A DNA stretch of 64,000 bases from CAZEKB01 sp964512225 (GTDB lineage Bacteria; Myxococcota_A; UBA796; UBA9615). Positions 1 to 8,690 of this stretch are shown in pieces. Each line of letters starts with the position of its first letter. The stretch's first letter is position 1. The stretch covers positions 1 through 64,000 of the forward strand of contig CAZEKB010000015.1 of NCBI GenBank assembly GCA_964512225.1. Reading direction: 5' to 3'. A model generated the notes under the pieces. The model searched no databases. It saw nothing but the letters and a program-made list of their open reading frames with translations, and was not told where the DNA came from. The translations under genes were made by a program, and so were the position numbers.

Positions 1-1192
1 GGGGGCGGCGGTGGGCGACCAGGCACCCGAGGCCGCGGGGGCCGCCCGCGGGCGTGAGCGGCTCCAACGGAGTGAAGGCGCGCCGCCAGGCGCGGCGCAC
101 GGTCGCGGAGCGCTTCACCTCGAGGGGATACAGCCGTCCGTCCGAAGAGAAGAGGAGGTCCACCTCCCGCCGATCCCGGTCCCGGTAGTAGTACAGCGTC
201 GGGTCCACCATCCGGTGCCACCAGCTCTTCAGGATCTCCGCGACCACGAAGGTCTCGAGGATCGCGCCGGACATGGCCCCGACCGCGAGGGTCTCGGGCG
301 AGGTCCACTCGGTCAGGTAGCTGCACAACCCGGTATCGAGGAAGTAGAGCTTCGGCGTCTTGACGAGCCGTTTCGTCACGTTGCTGTGGAACGGCCTCAG
401 CAGGTGGACCTGGAAGCTCGCCTCGAGGATCGAGAGCCAGGACTTCGCCGTCGGCACGCTGACGTCGACGTCGCGGGCGAGCTCGGAGAGGTTGAGGAGC
501 TGGCCGGTGCGCGCGGCGCAGGCGCGCATGAAGCGGAGGAACGTCTGCCGGTTGCCCACTTGCGCGAGGTCGCTGACGTCTCGTTCGAGGTAGGTGCGGA
601 CGTAGGACGAGTAGAAGAGGTCCCGGTCGGTGATCTCGCCGGTCAGCAGGGCCGGGTAGCCGCCGAGCCAGATCCTGCCGTACAGCGCCGCCACGTCGTC
701 GGCCGCGGCGCTCCGATCGCGCTCCGCGAGGCGTTCGGAGGTCGGGAGGAAGGGGCGGATGGCGAGCTCGCGTCCGTCGGACTCCCGGGCGGAGAAGCCG
801 AGGAGCGTCGCGATGGCCACTCGACCGGCGAGCGTCTCCGTGACGCCCTGCATCATCCGGAAGTGCTGGGAGCCGGTCAGCCAGAAGGCTCCAGGCTCCC
901 GAGCCTCGTCGACACGCATCTTGATGTAGGGCAGCAGGTTCGGTGCGTACTGGATCTCGTCGACGAGCACCGGCGGAGGGAAGCGCTGGAAGAAGAGCGC
1001 CGGATCCTCCTCGGCCAGCAGGCGCAGCGTCGGATCGTCGAGGCTGACGTAGCGACGCTCGTCCTCGCAGAGGTGGCGGAGCACCGTCGTCTTGCCGACC
1101 TGCCGAGGCCCTGTCAGCAGCAGAACGGGGAACTGCACGGATGCCTCCCGCCAGGCGCGCTCCAACGCTCGAGGGTGGTAGGAGGAGGTCAT
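1..1192 (-). CDS. AAA-type ATPase with DUF4143-like C-terminal domain (3' end cut by window edge)
   Basis: The minus-strand frame opens at ATG 1192 and is still open at base 1, so about 397 codons are visible and the C-terminus is missing. Residues 28-36 form a Walker A (GPRQVGKTT) and 75-80 a Walker B (VLVDEI). The visible C-terminal part contains REVDLLF followed by LEVKR, the PD-(D/E)XK-like signature of DUF4143 proteins. The family is common in bacteria as solitary ATPases, often linked to mobile or accessory DNA and sometimes compared with antitoxin-like modules; a precise function is not established. The gene lies just downstream of tRNA-Val on the same strand. The junction is unusually AT-rich for this window and holds a 7-bp inverted repeat. 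The domain assignment is firm; the biological role is unknown. Confidence 0.85.
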   Translation of the reverse strand, partial: MTSSYHPRALERAWREASVQFPVLLLTGPRQVGKTTVLRHLCEDERRYVSLDDPTLRLLAEEDPALFFQRFPPPVLVDEIQYAPNLLPYIKMRVDEAREPGAFWLTGSQHFRMMQGVTETLAGRVAIATLLGFSARESDGRELAIRPFLPTSERLAERDRSAAADDVAALYGRIWLGGYPALLTGEITDRDLFYSSYVRTYLERDVSDLAQVGNRQTFLRFMRACAARTGQLLNLSELARDVDVSVPTAKSWLSILEASFQVHLLRPFHSNVTKRLVKTPKLYFLDTGLCSYLTEWTSPETLAVGAMSGAILETFVVAEILKSWWHRMVDPTLYYYRDRDRREVDLLFSSDGRLYPLEVKRSATVRRAWRRAFTPLEPLTPAGGPRGLGCLVAHRRP

Positions 1193-1230
1193 TCGGCTAC
1201 TTTTGAGTTCTACCTTAAATCAGCCGAAGT

Positions 1231-1306
1231 TGGTGGGCGGGACAGGACTTGAACCTGCGACCCCTGCCTTGTAAGGGCAACGCTCTACCAGCTGAGCTAC
1301 CCGCCC
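1231..1306 (-). tRNA. tRNA-Val (anticodon TAC)
   Basis: The minus strand folds into a complete cloverleaf. The acceptor stem pairs GGGCGGG with CCCGCCC, the D-arm is GCTC/GAGC, the anticodon loop is CTTACAA, and the T-arm is GCAGG-TTCAAGT-CCTGT. The discriminator base is A and CCA is encoded. Loop position 34-36 reads TAC, which decodes GUA (valine). A TAGAAC hexamer at 1317-1322 could be its -10 box, but no clear -35 box was seen. Confidence 0.97.
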
Positions 1307-1352
1307 ACGGACGGGGGTTCTACTCCATCGGTCGGCTGCTTGGGATCCCCGG

Positions 1353-1364
1353 TATCGTCGCCTC
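1353..1364 (+). promoter_or_regulatory. Putative leaderless -10 box for the GH92 gene
   Basis: TATCGT (1353-1358) is followed by six bases and then the GTG start at 1365. No Shine-Dalgarno sequence is present, so the transcript probably begins at or next to the start codon. The same arrangement recurs at seven other starts in this window. No good -35 box is visible. Confidence 0.45.
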
Positions 1365-3578
1365 GTGCGACGCCTCCTTCTCGTATCCCTTCTCCTGACC
1401 TCCGGCGCCTGCGACCAGGTCGTCGAGGTCGAGCTCGCCCCGCTGGCCCCCGTGCACGACGCCGTCGACGTGTTCACCGGGACCGACAGCCTCGGCTTCG
1501 GCGTCGGGTCCGCCTTCCCCGGCCCGGCCCTGCCCTTCGGCATGGCGCGCCCCGGCCCGGACACCCGCGGCGAGACCAGCACCCTGTGGTCCCTCCACTG
1601 CTCGGGCTACCGTTGGACGGACCCCTACATCGCCGGCTTCTCCGCCATGCGCCTGCACGGCACCGGCACCCCCGACTACGGCATCGTCGCCCTGCAGCCC
1701 GTCGTCGGCTGGGCCGCCCCGAAGCGCACGCAGCGCGAGTACAAGCTCGCCAAGGACTTCGACTCCGAGGTCGCGGGCCCCGGCTGGTACTCCGTCGATC
1801 TCGCCACCGACGCTGGCCCCGTCACCGTCGACCTCACCGCCACCCTCCGCACCGGCCTGCACCGCTACACCTTCCCCCCCGACGCCGGTCCCGACGCCGG
1901 GGTCCTCCTGGACATCTCCCACGTGCTCCCGGAGATGACCTTCCACGAAGGTGAGCTGACCGACGCCGCGGGCGACGGCTCCACCTGGGAGGGCCGCCTC
2001 CACTACAACGGCTCCTACTCCGGCCGACACGGCGGCGAGACGGCGTGGTTCGTGATCCGCTTCGACCGGCCCCCGACCTCGTCCGAGACGTGGACCCCCG
2101 AAGACCCCGACGCCGACCCCGACGAGCCTCTCCTCGGGGCCTTCCTCCGCTTCGACACCGCCACCCCCGTCCTCGCCCGGGTCGGCCTCTCCTACGTGGA
2201 CCTCGACGGCGCGCGCGCGGCCCTCGACACCGAGCTGGGCGACGCGGACTTCGAGGGCACCCGCGCCGCGGCCGAGACCGCCTGGGAGGACGCCCTGTCC
2301 GCGTTCCAGGTGGCGGGCGGCGACGAGGCCTCCCGCGCCAACTTCGCCACGTCGGCGTACCACGCGCTGCTCATGCCCACGCTCTTCACGGACGTCGACG
2401 GCCGCTACCGCGGCTTCGACGGCGAGATCCACACCGCCGACGGCTGGACCTACTACACCGACTTCTCGCTCTGGGACACGTACCGCACCCTGCACCCCCT
2501 GCTGAACTTCGTGGACCCGGCGCGCCAGGTCGACTTCGTCCGCTCCCTCCTCACGATGGGCGAGCAGGGCGACATCGGCCGCGTTCCCCAGTGGCCGCTG
2601 GGCACCGGGTATACGAACGGGATGGTCGGCGATCCCGCGCACATCGCCATCGCCGACGCCGTGATCCGCGGACTCGGGGCCGACGTTCTGGACGCCCAGG
2701 CGGTGCTCGATCAGCTCCTCGAGTCCGCCACGCTGCGGGACCGGTGGGATCAGTGGGATCCGAAGGGGTGGCTCGCGGCCGACGAAGGCGACGACTCCGT
2801 GGCCGTCACGCTCGAGTTCGCCTGGGCCGACGCCGCCCTCGCCGAGCTCGCCGAGTACGTGGGCGACCCCCGCGCCGAAGCCCTGCGCGCGCGCTCGATC
2901 GGGTACCGGGAGCTCTTCGACGCGGAGACCGGCTTCCTGCGCCCCCGAAACGCCGACGGCTCCTGGCCCGAGCCGTTCGACCCCCTCCTCACCGGACCCG
3001 AGTACGTCGAAGGGAACGCCTGGCACTACTCCTGGATGGCCCCGCACGACGCCGACGGCCTCATCGCCCTGTTCGGCGGACCCGAGCCCTTCGTGGCGAA
3101 GCTGGAGCAGTTCTTCCTCGGCGCCCTCGACGACCCGGAGTTCAGCTTCCCCAGCTCGTACTACTGGCACGGCAACGAGCCGAGCATCCACGCGGCCTAC
3201 CTCTTCGCCCTCGCGGGGCGGCCGGACCTGACCCGCCAGTGGAGCCGGTGGATCGAAGAGACGCGCTACTTCACCGGACCCGACGGTCTCTCGGGGAACG
3301 ACGACGCGGGCACGCTCGCGGCCTGGTACGTGCTGTCCGCCGCGGGCCTCTACCCCGTCGCCGGCACCCTCGACTACGTCCTCGGCACGCCCCGATTCGA
3401 GGCCGTGCGCCTGGGCCGAGGAGACGCCGCGATCACGGTCCGGGACCCCCTCGGCCTGCGTCTGCTCGACCCTCGGGCCCCGGTGGAGCCCACCCTCGAC
3501 GGCGCCCTCGTCGGACCCACGCTGGGCTGGGCCGAGATCCGCGGCGACCGCACGCTGTTCCTGCACGACCCCGACTGA
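1365..3578 (+). CDS. Secreted lipoprotein glycoside hydrolase, family GH92 (alpha-mannosidase-like)
   Basis: 737 aa from a GTG start. Residues 1-16 are a lipoprotein signal peptide ending in SGAC, with Cys16 as the lipidation site. The rest matches GH92 exo-alpha-mannosidases, calcium-dependent inverting enzymes. Visible landmarks are HGTGTPDYG (98-106), MVGDPAHIAIADAV, the general-acid region GNEPSIHAAYL (Glu near 605) and GNDDAG (about 644-649), which carries the catalytic-base Asp pair in characterised members. The length agrees with the family. The protein should sit on the cell surface or in the periplasm and trim mannose-containing glycans. It stands alone between two tRNA genes on opposite strands. 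Substrate specificity cannot be read from the sequence. Confidence 0.9.
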   Translation: MRRLLLVSLLLTSGACDQVVEVELAPLAPVHDAVDVFTGTDSLGFGVGSAFPGPALPFGMARPGPDTRGETSTLWSLHCSGYRWTDPYIAGFSAMRLHGTGTPDYGIVALQPVVGWAAPKRTQREYKLAKDFDSEVAGPGWYSVDLATDAGPVTVDLTATLRTGLHRYTFPPDAGPDAGVLLDISHVLPEMTFHEGELTDAAGDGSTWEGRLHYNGSYSGRHGGETAWFVIRFDRPPTSSETWTPEDPDADPDEPLLGAFLRFDTATPVLARVGLSYVDLDGARAALDTELGDADFEGTRAAAETAWEDALSAFQVAGGDEASRANFATSAYHALLMPTLFTDVDGRYRGFDGEIHTADGWTYYTDFSLWDTYRTLHPLLNFVDPARQVDFVRSLLTMGEQGDIGRVPQWPLGTGYTNGMVGDPAHIAIADAVIRGLGADVLDAQAVLDQLLESATLRDRWDQWDPKGWLAADEGDDSVAVTLEFAWADAALAELAEYVGDPRAEALRARSIGYRELFDAETGFLRPRNADGSWPEPFDPLLTGPEYVEGNAWHYSWMAPHDADGLIALFGGPEPFVAKLEQFFLGALDDPEFSFPSSYYWHGNEPSIHAAYLFALAGRPDLTRQWSRWIEETRYFTGPDGLSGNDDAGTLAAWYVLSAAGLYPVAGTLDYVLGTPRFEAVRLGRGDAAITVRDPLGLRLLDPRAPVEPTLDGALVGPTLGWAEIRGDRTLFLHDPD

Positions 3579-3612
3579 TTCCGAGAGGCGACAGGGATCG
3601 TGCCGGGGACGC

Positions 3613-3642
3613 TTGACACCCGGGGCGGGCGTGCCCTAGAAA
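3613..3642 (+). promoter_or_regulatory. Sigma-70-like promoter for tRNA-Asp
   Basis: A perfect -35 box TTGACA (3613-3618), an 18-base spacer and a -10 box TAGAAA (3637-3642). Transcription would start about 50 bases upstream of tRNA-Asp at 3697. This is the best-conserved promoter in the window, as expected for a stable-RNA gene. Confidence 0.75.
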
Positions 3643-3696
3643 TCTCCTCCGCACGGCAGCCACGGCGGCCGCGCCCTTTGAAAAGACGACTGCGCT

Positions 3697-3773
<77 letters not shown>

Positions 3774-3779
3774 TATCGA

Positions 3780-3807
3780 GGGTCCGGAAGCAGTCGCTTC
3801 CGGGCCC
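3780..3807. terminator. Probable bidirectional terminator hairpin
   Basis: A 12-bp stem with a 4-base AGTC loop and one G-T pair: GGGTCCGGAAGC pairs with GCTTCCGGGCCC. It starts 7 bases after the tRNA-Asp CCA end and ends 19 bases past the stop of the convergent gene at 3827. It is followed by a weak T-containing tail, so termination of both converging transcripts is plausible. Confidence 0.7.
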
Positions 3808-3826
3808 TTCGTCGTTCCGGAGCCGC

Positions 3827-6800
3827 CTATTCGCAGTACGGACCGCCGAGCGGCTCGGGCGCGACGTTGGTATTGCTCGTCACCGTGTACGCCGACGGCC
3901 CGTCGTCGAAGGCGGGCACCGCCCCCGTCATGGGGAGGAAGACGAGCGTGTCCGCGTCCGAGTCGTAGACCGTCGGGACGCTGAAGACCGACCCCGTGTA
4001 GCGCACGGTGTCCGAGATGCGGAGCCCCGCGATCTCCCCGTCCCAGTAGTTGCCCGAGGCCGCGTGGCTGGCGCCCCCGACGTACAGCCCCAGGCTCCCG
4101 AAGTAGGGCCCGAAGTAGGGGACCGAGGAGTCCCGGAGGATCCCGTCCACGTAGAGCCGGATCTCCCCTGCGCCGCCGTTCGCCGCGGAGTCCCAGACCC
4201 GCGCGACGTGGTGCCACGCGCCCCCCAGCATGTTGGACACGCCCGGCAGCTGCGCGCCCGCCGGACCCACGTAGAGCCAGGCCGCGCTGGAGCCGGAGCC
4301 GTCGTAGGACGTGACCAGGTAGCCGTCCCCGATCGGCCCGCCCCGCACGTAGGCCTCGAGCGTCATGTCGGGGTGGGGGGAGCCGGGATAGAGCGGGTTC
4401 CCCGTCCAGTCCACGACCAGCCCGGCGGGGGCCCCGGTGAAGTCCATGGAGCCGCAGGCCCGCACCTCGATGCTGTCGGTGTCGGACGGGGACGTCGCCG
4501 GGCTCGGGTCGTCGTCGCTCGCGGTGACGGTGCACTGCCAGATCTGGTCGTCGACGGTGTGGGCCGCCGGGATGCTGTCTCCGGGGTGGGCCACCGTGGC
4601 GACGGGCCCGGTCCAGGGGCCCCCGTCGACCGTCCACGCGAAGTTGTAGGTGAGCGTGTCGTTCGTATCGGAGTCGGTCGACGCGATCAGGATCGTGCAG
4701 TCCAGGGGGTCCGCCCCCCCCTCGGCCACGAGCGGCGCGGCCGGAGCGATCTGGATCGTGGGCGCGGTCGGAGTCGCGTTCTGCACGGTGACGGGGCCCG
4801 CGGTCATCGAGTTCCCCTGCGTGGTCCCGTCCCACGCGGCGGACGACACGCTGAGCTGGTCCCCCTTGAGGAACAGCTGCGGGTTCAGCGTGGGCGCGAC
4901 GGCGACCAGGACCGACGTCCCGGCCCGGGTCCGCGTCCAGTTCGTGATCAGCGACACGGTGTCGCCGTCGGGATCCGTCGCGGTGAAGCTCGTCGTCGCC
5001 GCGGCGTCGCGGGTGATCGGGCTGTCGACCGTCAGCGACGTGAGCACCGGCGCGCGGTTCGCGACGTTCACCGAGGCCGACATCACCTGGCCCTGGTCCA
5101 GGCCGTCGTACGGGGTCACCTCGCACAGGACGGTCGCGCCGGCCGAGTACCCCGAGGACACCGTCGGACCCGCGCCCAGAGAGACGCCGTCCGAGGTCCA
5201 CTGGAAGGTCGACGAGTCCGGATCGCCGTCCGGATCCACGAACCCGGAGTAGGCGCACGTGAGGAGGGTGTTCACGTAGACGGGCGTGGACGCGGGCGTG
5301 ACCGTGACGTTCCCGATGGTCGGGGGCGAGTTCACGATCGTCACCGACGCGCTGGTGATCGAGGCGCCCGTCTCCACCCCGTCGTCCGGGGTGCCGACGA
5401 CGTACACCACGTCGTCGCGAGCGAAGTCCGCGCCCGTGAGCGCGGCGCTCGTGGCCCCCGCGATGAGACCGGCCTGGTTGTGCCACTGCCACTGCATCAC
5501 GACGGTCTGGTTGTCGACGTCCGAGGTCGTGGCCGAGGCGGTGATCGCGTCGTACTCGTCGGCGGTGCCCGCGGGCGTCGTGACGACGGCGGTGGCCACG
5601 GGCGGCGTGTTGAGGGTCGCGCTCGCCGACACCACCGTGTTCCCCGTCACGGTCCCGTCCCAGGCCGTCATCTCGGCGTGGAACACGGAGCCCGGGGGGT
5701 AGGTGGTGGCGTCGAACGTCGCGGCCGTCTCGCCCGCCTGCGAGCTCCCGTCCACGAACCACTGGTAGAGGTAGTCCTCGGGGTCCTGGTCGTCGTCCAC
5801 GAACCCGATGCCGAGGGCGGTGTAGACGGTCGTAGCGACGCCGAAGGGCGGGTCGATGTACCCGCTCTGCACGCTGGGGGCGCTGTTGATGATCGTGGCC
5901 GTCGCGGTGTCCGGCGGGCTGCTGCCGATGCCGTCCCCCGCCGTCACCGACACCTCCCACACCTCGCCCTTCGTGGTCGCCGACGCGGGCAGGGTGTGCA
6001 GGCCGTTGTAGGCGGGCTTCGCCACGCCGTCCGCCGACCACGCGTAGTCGTACACCGGGATGTCGCCGTCGACGTCGGTCGAGGGCGTGTCGATCGACAC
6101 CACCAGAGGCTGCGAGGTCAGGGCCGGGTCGGGCGCGAGGCTGACGGCCGGCGTCGTGGGCGTGCCGTTGACGACGATCGGCAGAACCTTGGAGGCCGAC
6201 CAGCCGCTCGAGTCGAAGACCTCGGCCGTGACGACGTGCAGCCCCGGGGTCAACCCGCTCATCGGGAGCTCGGTCTCGCCCGAGGCCACGGCGAAGGACG
6301 TGCCCAGCAACCCGTCGACGTCCGAGGTCCAGTCCACGGACATCGTGGTCTCGTCGTCTTCGGCGTCGTAGACGATCGCCTCGAAGGGCACGACGTCCAC
6401 GTCGTTCCACACCGAGTGGCGGTCCGGCGCCGTGATCAGGAGCCCGGGGGGCCGGCTGCGGATCAGCTCGACGCTCACGGAGCAGTCCGCCCCGCCGTCG
6501 TCCACGGCGGTGAGGGTGAGGGTGTGCACGCCCGTCGAGGGCGCGTCGGAGCTCCAGGAGACCGCCCCGTCGGCCGCGGGCTCGAGGTCCGCCAGGGGGC
6601 CGTCGATGCTCGACGTAAGGGTGGTCACGAGCTCGGCCGCGGGCGTCTGATCGTCGCCGACGGTCCCCTCGAAGACGACCGTGGCTTCGTCGGTGATCAC
6701 CTCCCCGTCGGCGGGCACGGTGATGGCGCACGTGGGCGGCACGTTGGGGGGACGCACGGCGAATACGACCTCGGCGGACCCCACGAGCCCGACGGAGTCG

Positions 6801-7402
6801 ACGGCCTCGATGACCAGCGTGTGGCTCCCCGCCGCGAGCGTGAGCGCCGTGGACCAGTCGCCCGCGTCGTCCAGCACGGGCGTCGCGACCTCCGCTCCGG
6901 CCCCGTCCGTGAGCGCGACCGAGAGGAGGTCCGCGACCGCGTCCTCGGCGTCCTCGACGTGCACCGCGACGGGCACGTCCACGCCCTCGTAGTAGACGCC
7001 GTCGGCCACCGGGGACGTGAACGAGACGGCGGGCGCGGAGTTCGCCCGGACCACGACCGCGACCGAGGCCGTCCCCGCCGCGCCCTCGGCGTCGACGACG
7101 CTCAACACGACGTCGTGCGCGCCCACCGCGAGCGCGCTCCAGGGGGCGGTTGTGGTGCCGTCGACCAGGGGACCGGACGCGAGCTCGGTCTCGCCCGCGG
7201 TCCACGTCGCCACCAGCTCGGCGGCGGCGGTGGTGTCGTCGGTGGCGCTGCCCAGGAACTCGATCGCCGCGCCCTCGAGCGCCGAGAAGCCGGCCTCCGG
7301 CGCGTCGATCACGACCACGGGGGCCTGGTTCTCGACCTGTTCGGTGGGACAGCCCAGGAGCGTCATGCATCCCAGGAGAGCGACTGTCCGTCTCGTCGTC
7401 AT
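3827..7402 (-). CDS. Giant surface lipoprotein: about ten Ig/PKD-like repeats plus a C-terminal LamG-like lectin domain
   Basis: 1191 aa from ATG 7402, with GAGG upstream as ribosome site. The signal peptide ends in LLGC, a lipobox. About ten beta-sandwich units of roughly 95 residues follow. Each opens with an Asn-x-x-Pro turn such as NSAP, NVPP, NTPP or NRAP and carries phrases such as DVDG or DPDGD typical of PKD or cadherin-like Ig folds. From about residue 985 there is a LamG/concanavalin-like domain (GAWHHVARVWD, LYVDG, GEIAGLRISD) that usually binds glycans. It is the last gene of a minus-strand run containing pilT (10-bp gap), so an adhesin or gliding-surface role is a reasonable inference. 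No catalytic motif is visible. Confidence 0.85.
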   Translation of the reverse strand: MTTRRTVALLGCMTLLGCPTEQVENQAPVVVIDAPEAGFSALEGAAIEFLGSATDDTTAAAELVATWTAGETELASGPLVDGTTTAPWSALAVGAHDVVLSVVDAEGAAGTASVAVVVRANSAPAVSFTSPVADGVYYEGVDVPVAVHVEDAEDAVADLLSVALTDGAGAEVATPVLDDAGDWSTALTLAAGSHTLVIEAVDSVGLVGSAEVVFAVRPPNVPPTCAITVPADGEVITDEATVVFEGTVGDDQTPAAELVTTLTSSIDGPLADLEPAADGAVSWSSDAPSTGVHTLTLTAVDDGGADCSVSVELIRSRPPGLLITAPDRHSVWNDVDVVPFEAIVYDAEDDETTMSVDWTSDVDGLLGTSFAVASGETELPMSGLTPGLHVVTAEVFDSSGWSASKVLPIVVNGTPTTPAVSLAPDPALTSQPLVVSIDTPSTDVDGDIPVYDYAWSADGVAKPAYNGLHTLPASATTKGEVWEVSVTAGDGIGSSPPDTATATIINSAPSVQSGYIDPPFGVATTVYTALGIGFVDDDQDPEDYLYQWFVDGSSQAGETAATFDATTYPPGSVFHAEMTAWDGTVTGNTVVSASATLNTPPVATAVVTTPAGTADEYDAITASATTSDVDNQTVVMQWQWHNQAGLIAGATSAALTGADFARDDVVYVVGTPDDGVETGASITSASVTIVNSPPTIGNVTVTPASTPVYVNTLLTCAYSGFVDPDGDPDSSTFQWTSDGVSLGAGPTVSSGYSAGATVLCEVTPYDGLDQGQVMSASVNVANRAPVLTSLTVDSPITRDAAATTSFTATDPDGDTVSLITNWTRTRAGTSVLVAVAPTLNPQLFLKGDQLSVSSAAWDGTTQGNSMTAGPVTVQNATPTAPTIQIAPAAPLVAEGGADPLDCTILIASTDSDTNDTLTYNFAWTVDGGPWTGPVATVAHPGDSIPAAHTVDDQIWQCTVTASDDDPSPATSPSDTDSIEVRACGSMDFTGAPAGLVVDWTGNPLYPGSPHPDMTLEAYVRGGPIGDGYLVTSYDGSGSSAAWLYVGPAGAQLPGVSNMLGGAWHHVARVWDSAANGGAGEIRLYVDGILRDSSVPYFGPYFGSLGLYVGGASHAASGNYWDGEIAGLRISDTVRYTGSVFSVPTVYDSDADTLVFLPMTGAVPAFDDGPSAYTVTSNTNVAPEPLGGPYCE

Positions 7403-7412
7403 GTCGACCTCG

Positions 7413-8687
7413 CTAGCTGAAGAAGCCCTTCTTCTTGGCCGCCGTGCCGGAGTTGCCCGCGCGGAGCGACCACGGCGGTGGGTCCTTCTGCGACTTCTGC
7501 GTAGCCGTGGATCCGGCGCGCCGCAAGGACTGCGCGGGCGCCCCGCCCTGGTTCGGGGGCATCTGCTGGGTGGTCTTCGCCGCGGGGGAACCGGCCCCCC
7601 GAGCCACCGGGGGCGGCATCATGTCGAACCCGCGCTTGCGGAGCTCCCGCTCGATCGAGTCCTTCTCCACGGCCTTCTTGTAGGCCTCCTCGGCGTCCAC
7701 CTTCCGGTCGTCGACGAGCGCGAGCAGCGCGGAGTTGAGCTCGACCATCCCCAGCTTCCCGCCGGTCTGCATGGCCAACGGGATCTGGTGGGTCTTCCCG
7801 TCGCGGATGTTCGCGGCGACGGCGGTGTTGTTGATCAGCACCTCCATGGCGGCCACCCGGCCCCCGCCGATCTTCCGCAACAGGGTCTGGGAGACGACGC
7901 CCCGGAGCGTGCCCGCGAGCATCACGCGGATCTGCTCCTGCTGCTCGGGGGGGAACTGGTCCACGATCCGGTCGACCGTCTGGTGGGCGGTGGTGGTGTG
8001 GAGCGTCCCGAAGACGAGGTGCCCCGTCTCGGCCATCTCCAGCGCGATGGCGACCGTCTCGAGGTCCCGCAGCTCGCCCACGAGGATGATGTCGGGATCC
8101 TCGCGCAGCGCCGCGCGCAGCGCCTTCTTGAAGGACTCGGTGTGGTTGCCGACCTCGCGCTGGTTGATGAGGCAGCGCTTGTTCGGGTGCACGAACTCGA
8201 CCGGGTCCTCGATCGTGATGATGTGCTCGTCCCGCGTGCGGTTGATGTAGTCGATCATCGCGCACAGCGTCGTCGACTTGCCGCTGCCGGTGGGCCCGGT
8301 CACCAGGACGAGGCCCTTGTTGAGCGCGCACAGCTTGAGGATCGCGGGCGAGAGGCCCAGCTTCTCGGCGGTGAGGATCTCGCTGGGGATCACCCGGAAG
8401 ACGGCGCCGGGGCCGCGCAGATCCTGGAAGTAGTTCGACCGGAACCGCGCCAGGCCCTCGATCTCGTACGCGAAGTCGGCGTCGCCGGTCTCCTGGAACT
8501 CGCGCCAGGAGTCTTCGTCGCAGATCTCCTTGAGGAGCGGGACCATCCCGTCGGGGGTGATCGCGTCCATGGGGAGCGCCGTCATCGCCCCGTCCACCCG
8601 CAGCCGGGGGGCTTCGTCGGAGGTGAGGTGCATGTCCGAGGCACCGCGCTTGACCATCTCGTGGAACAGCTTGTCGAGGCGCGCCAT
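7413..8687 (-). CDS. pilT: Type IV pilus retraction ATPase, PilT family
   Basis: 424 aa hexameric secretion-type ATPase that drives pilus disassembly at the inner membrane. Motifs in order: Walker A GPTGSGKST (130-138), Asp box ITIEDPVEF (157-164), Walker B with ILVGELRD (catalytic Glu about 204) and His box GHLVFGTLHTT (221-231). The C-terminal ANIRDGKTHQIP stretch is a variant of the AIRNLIRE-type motif. Beyond about residue 355 there is a low-complexity Pro/Ala/Gln-rich tail of about 70 residues, longer than in standard PilT (about 345-370 aa), ending KKKGFFS. It lies 3 bp after a cyclic-nucleotide-binding protein and 10 bp before a giant lipoprotein gene, rather than in a pilus-core cluster. 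This suggests a dedicated or second copy; PilU is an alternative name. Confidence 0.92.
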   Translation of the reverse strand: MARLDKLFHEMVKRGASDMHLTSDEAPRLRVDGAMTALPMDAITPDGMVPLLKEICDEDSWREFQETGDADFAYEIEGLARFRSNYFQDLRGPGAVFRVIPSEILTAEKLGLSPAILKLCALNKGLVLVTGPTGSGKSTTLCAMIDYINRTRDEHIITIEDPVEFVHPNKRCLINQREVGNHTESFKKALRAALREDPDIILVGELRDLETVAIALEMAETGHLVFGTLHTTTAHQTVDRIVDQFPPEQQEQIRVMLAGTLRGVVSQTLLRKIGGGRVAAMEVLINNTAVAANIRDGKTHQIPLAMQTGGKLGMVELNSALLALVDDRKVDAEEAYKKAVEKDSIERELRKRGFDMMPPPVARGAGSPAAKTTQQMPPNQGGAPAQSLRRAGSTATQKSQKDPPPWSLRAGNSGTAAKKKGFFS

Positions 8688-8690
8688 GGC

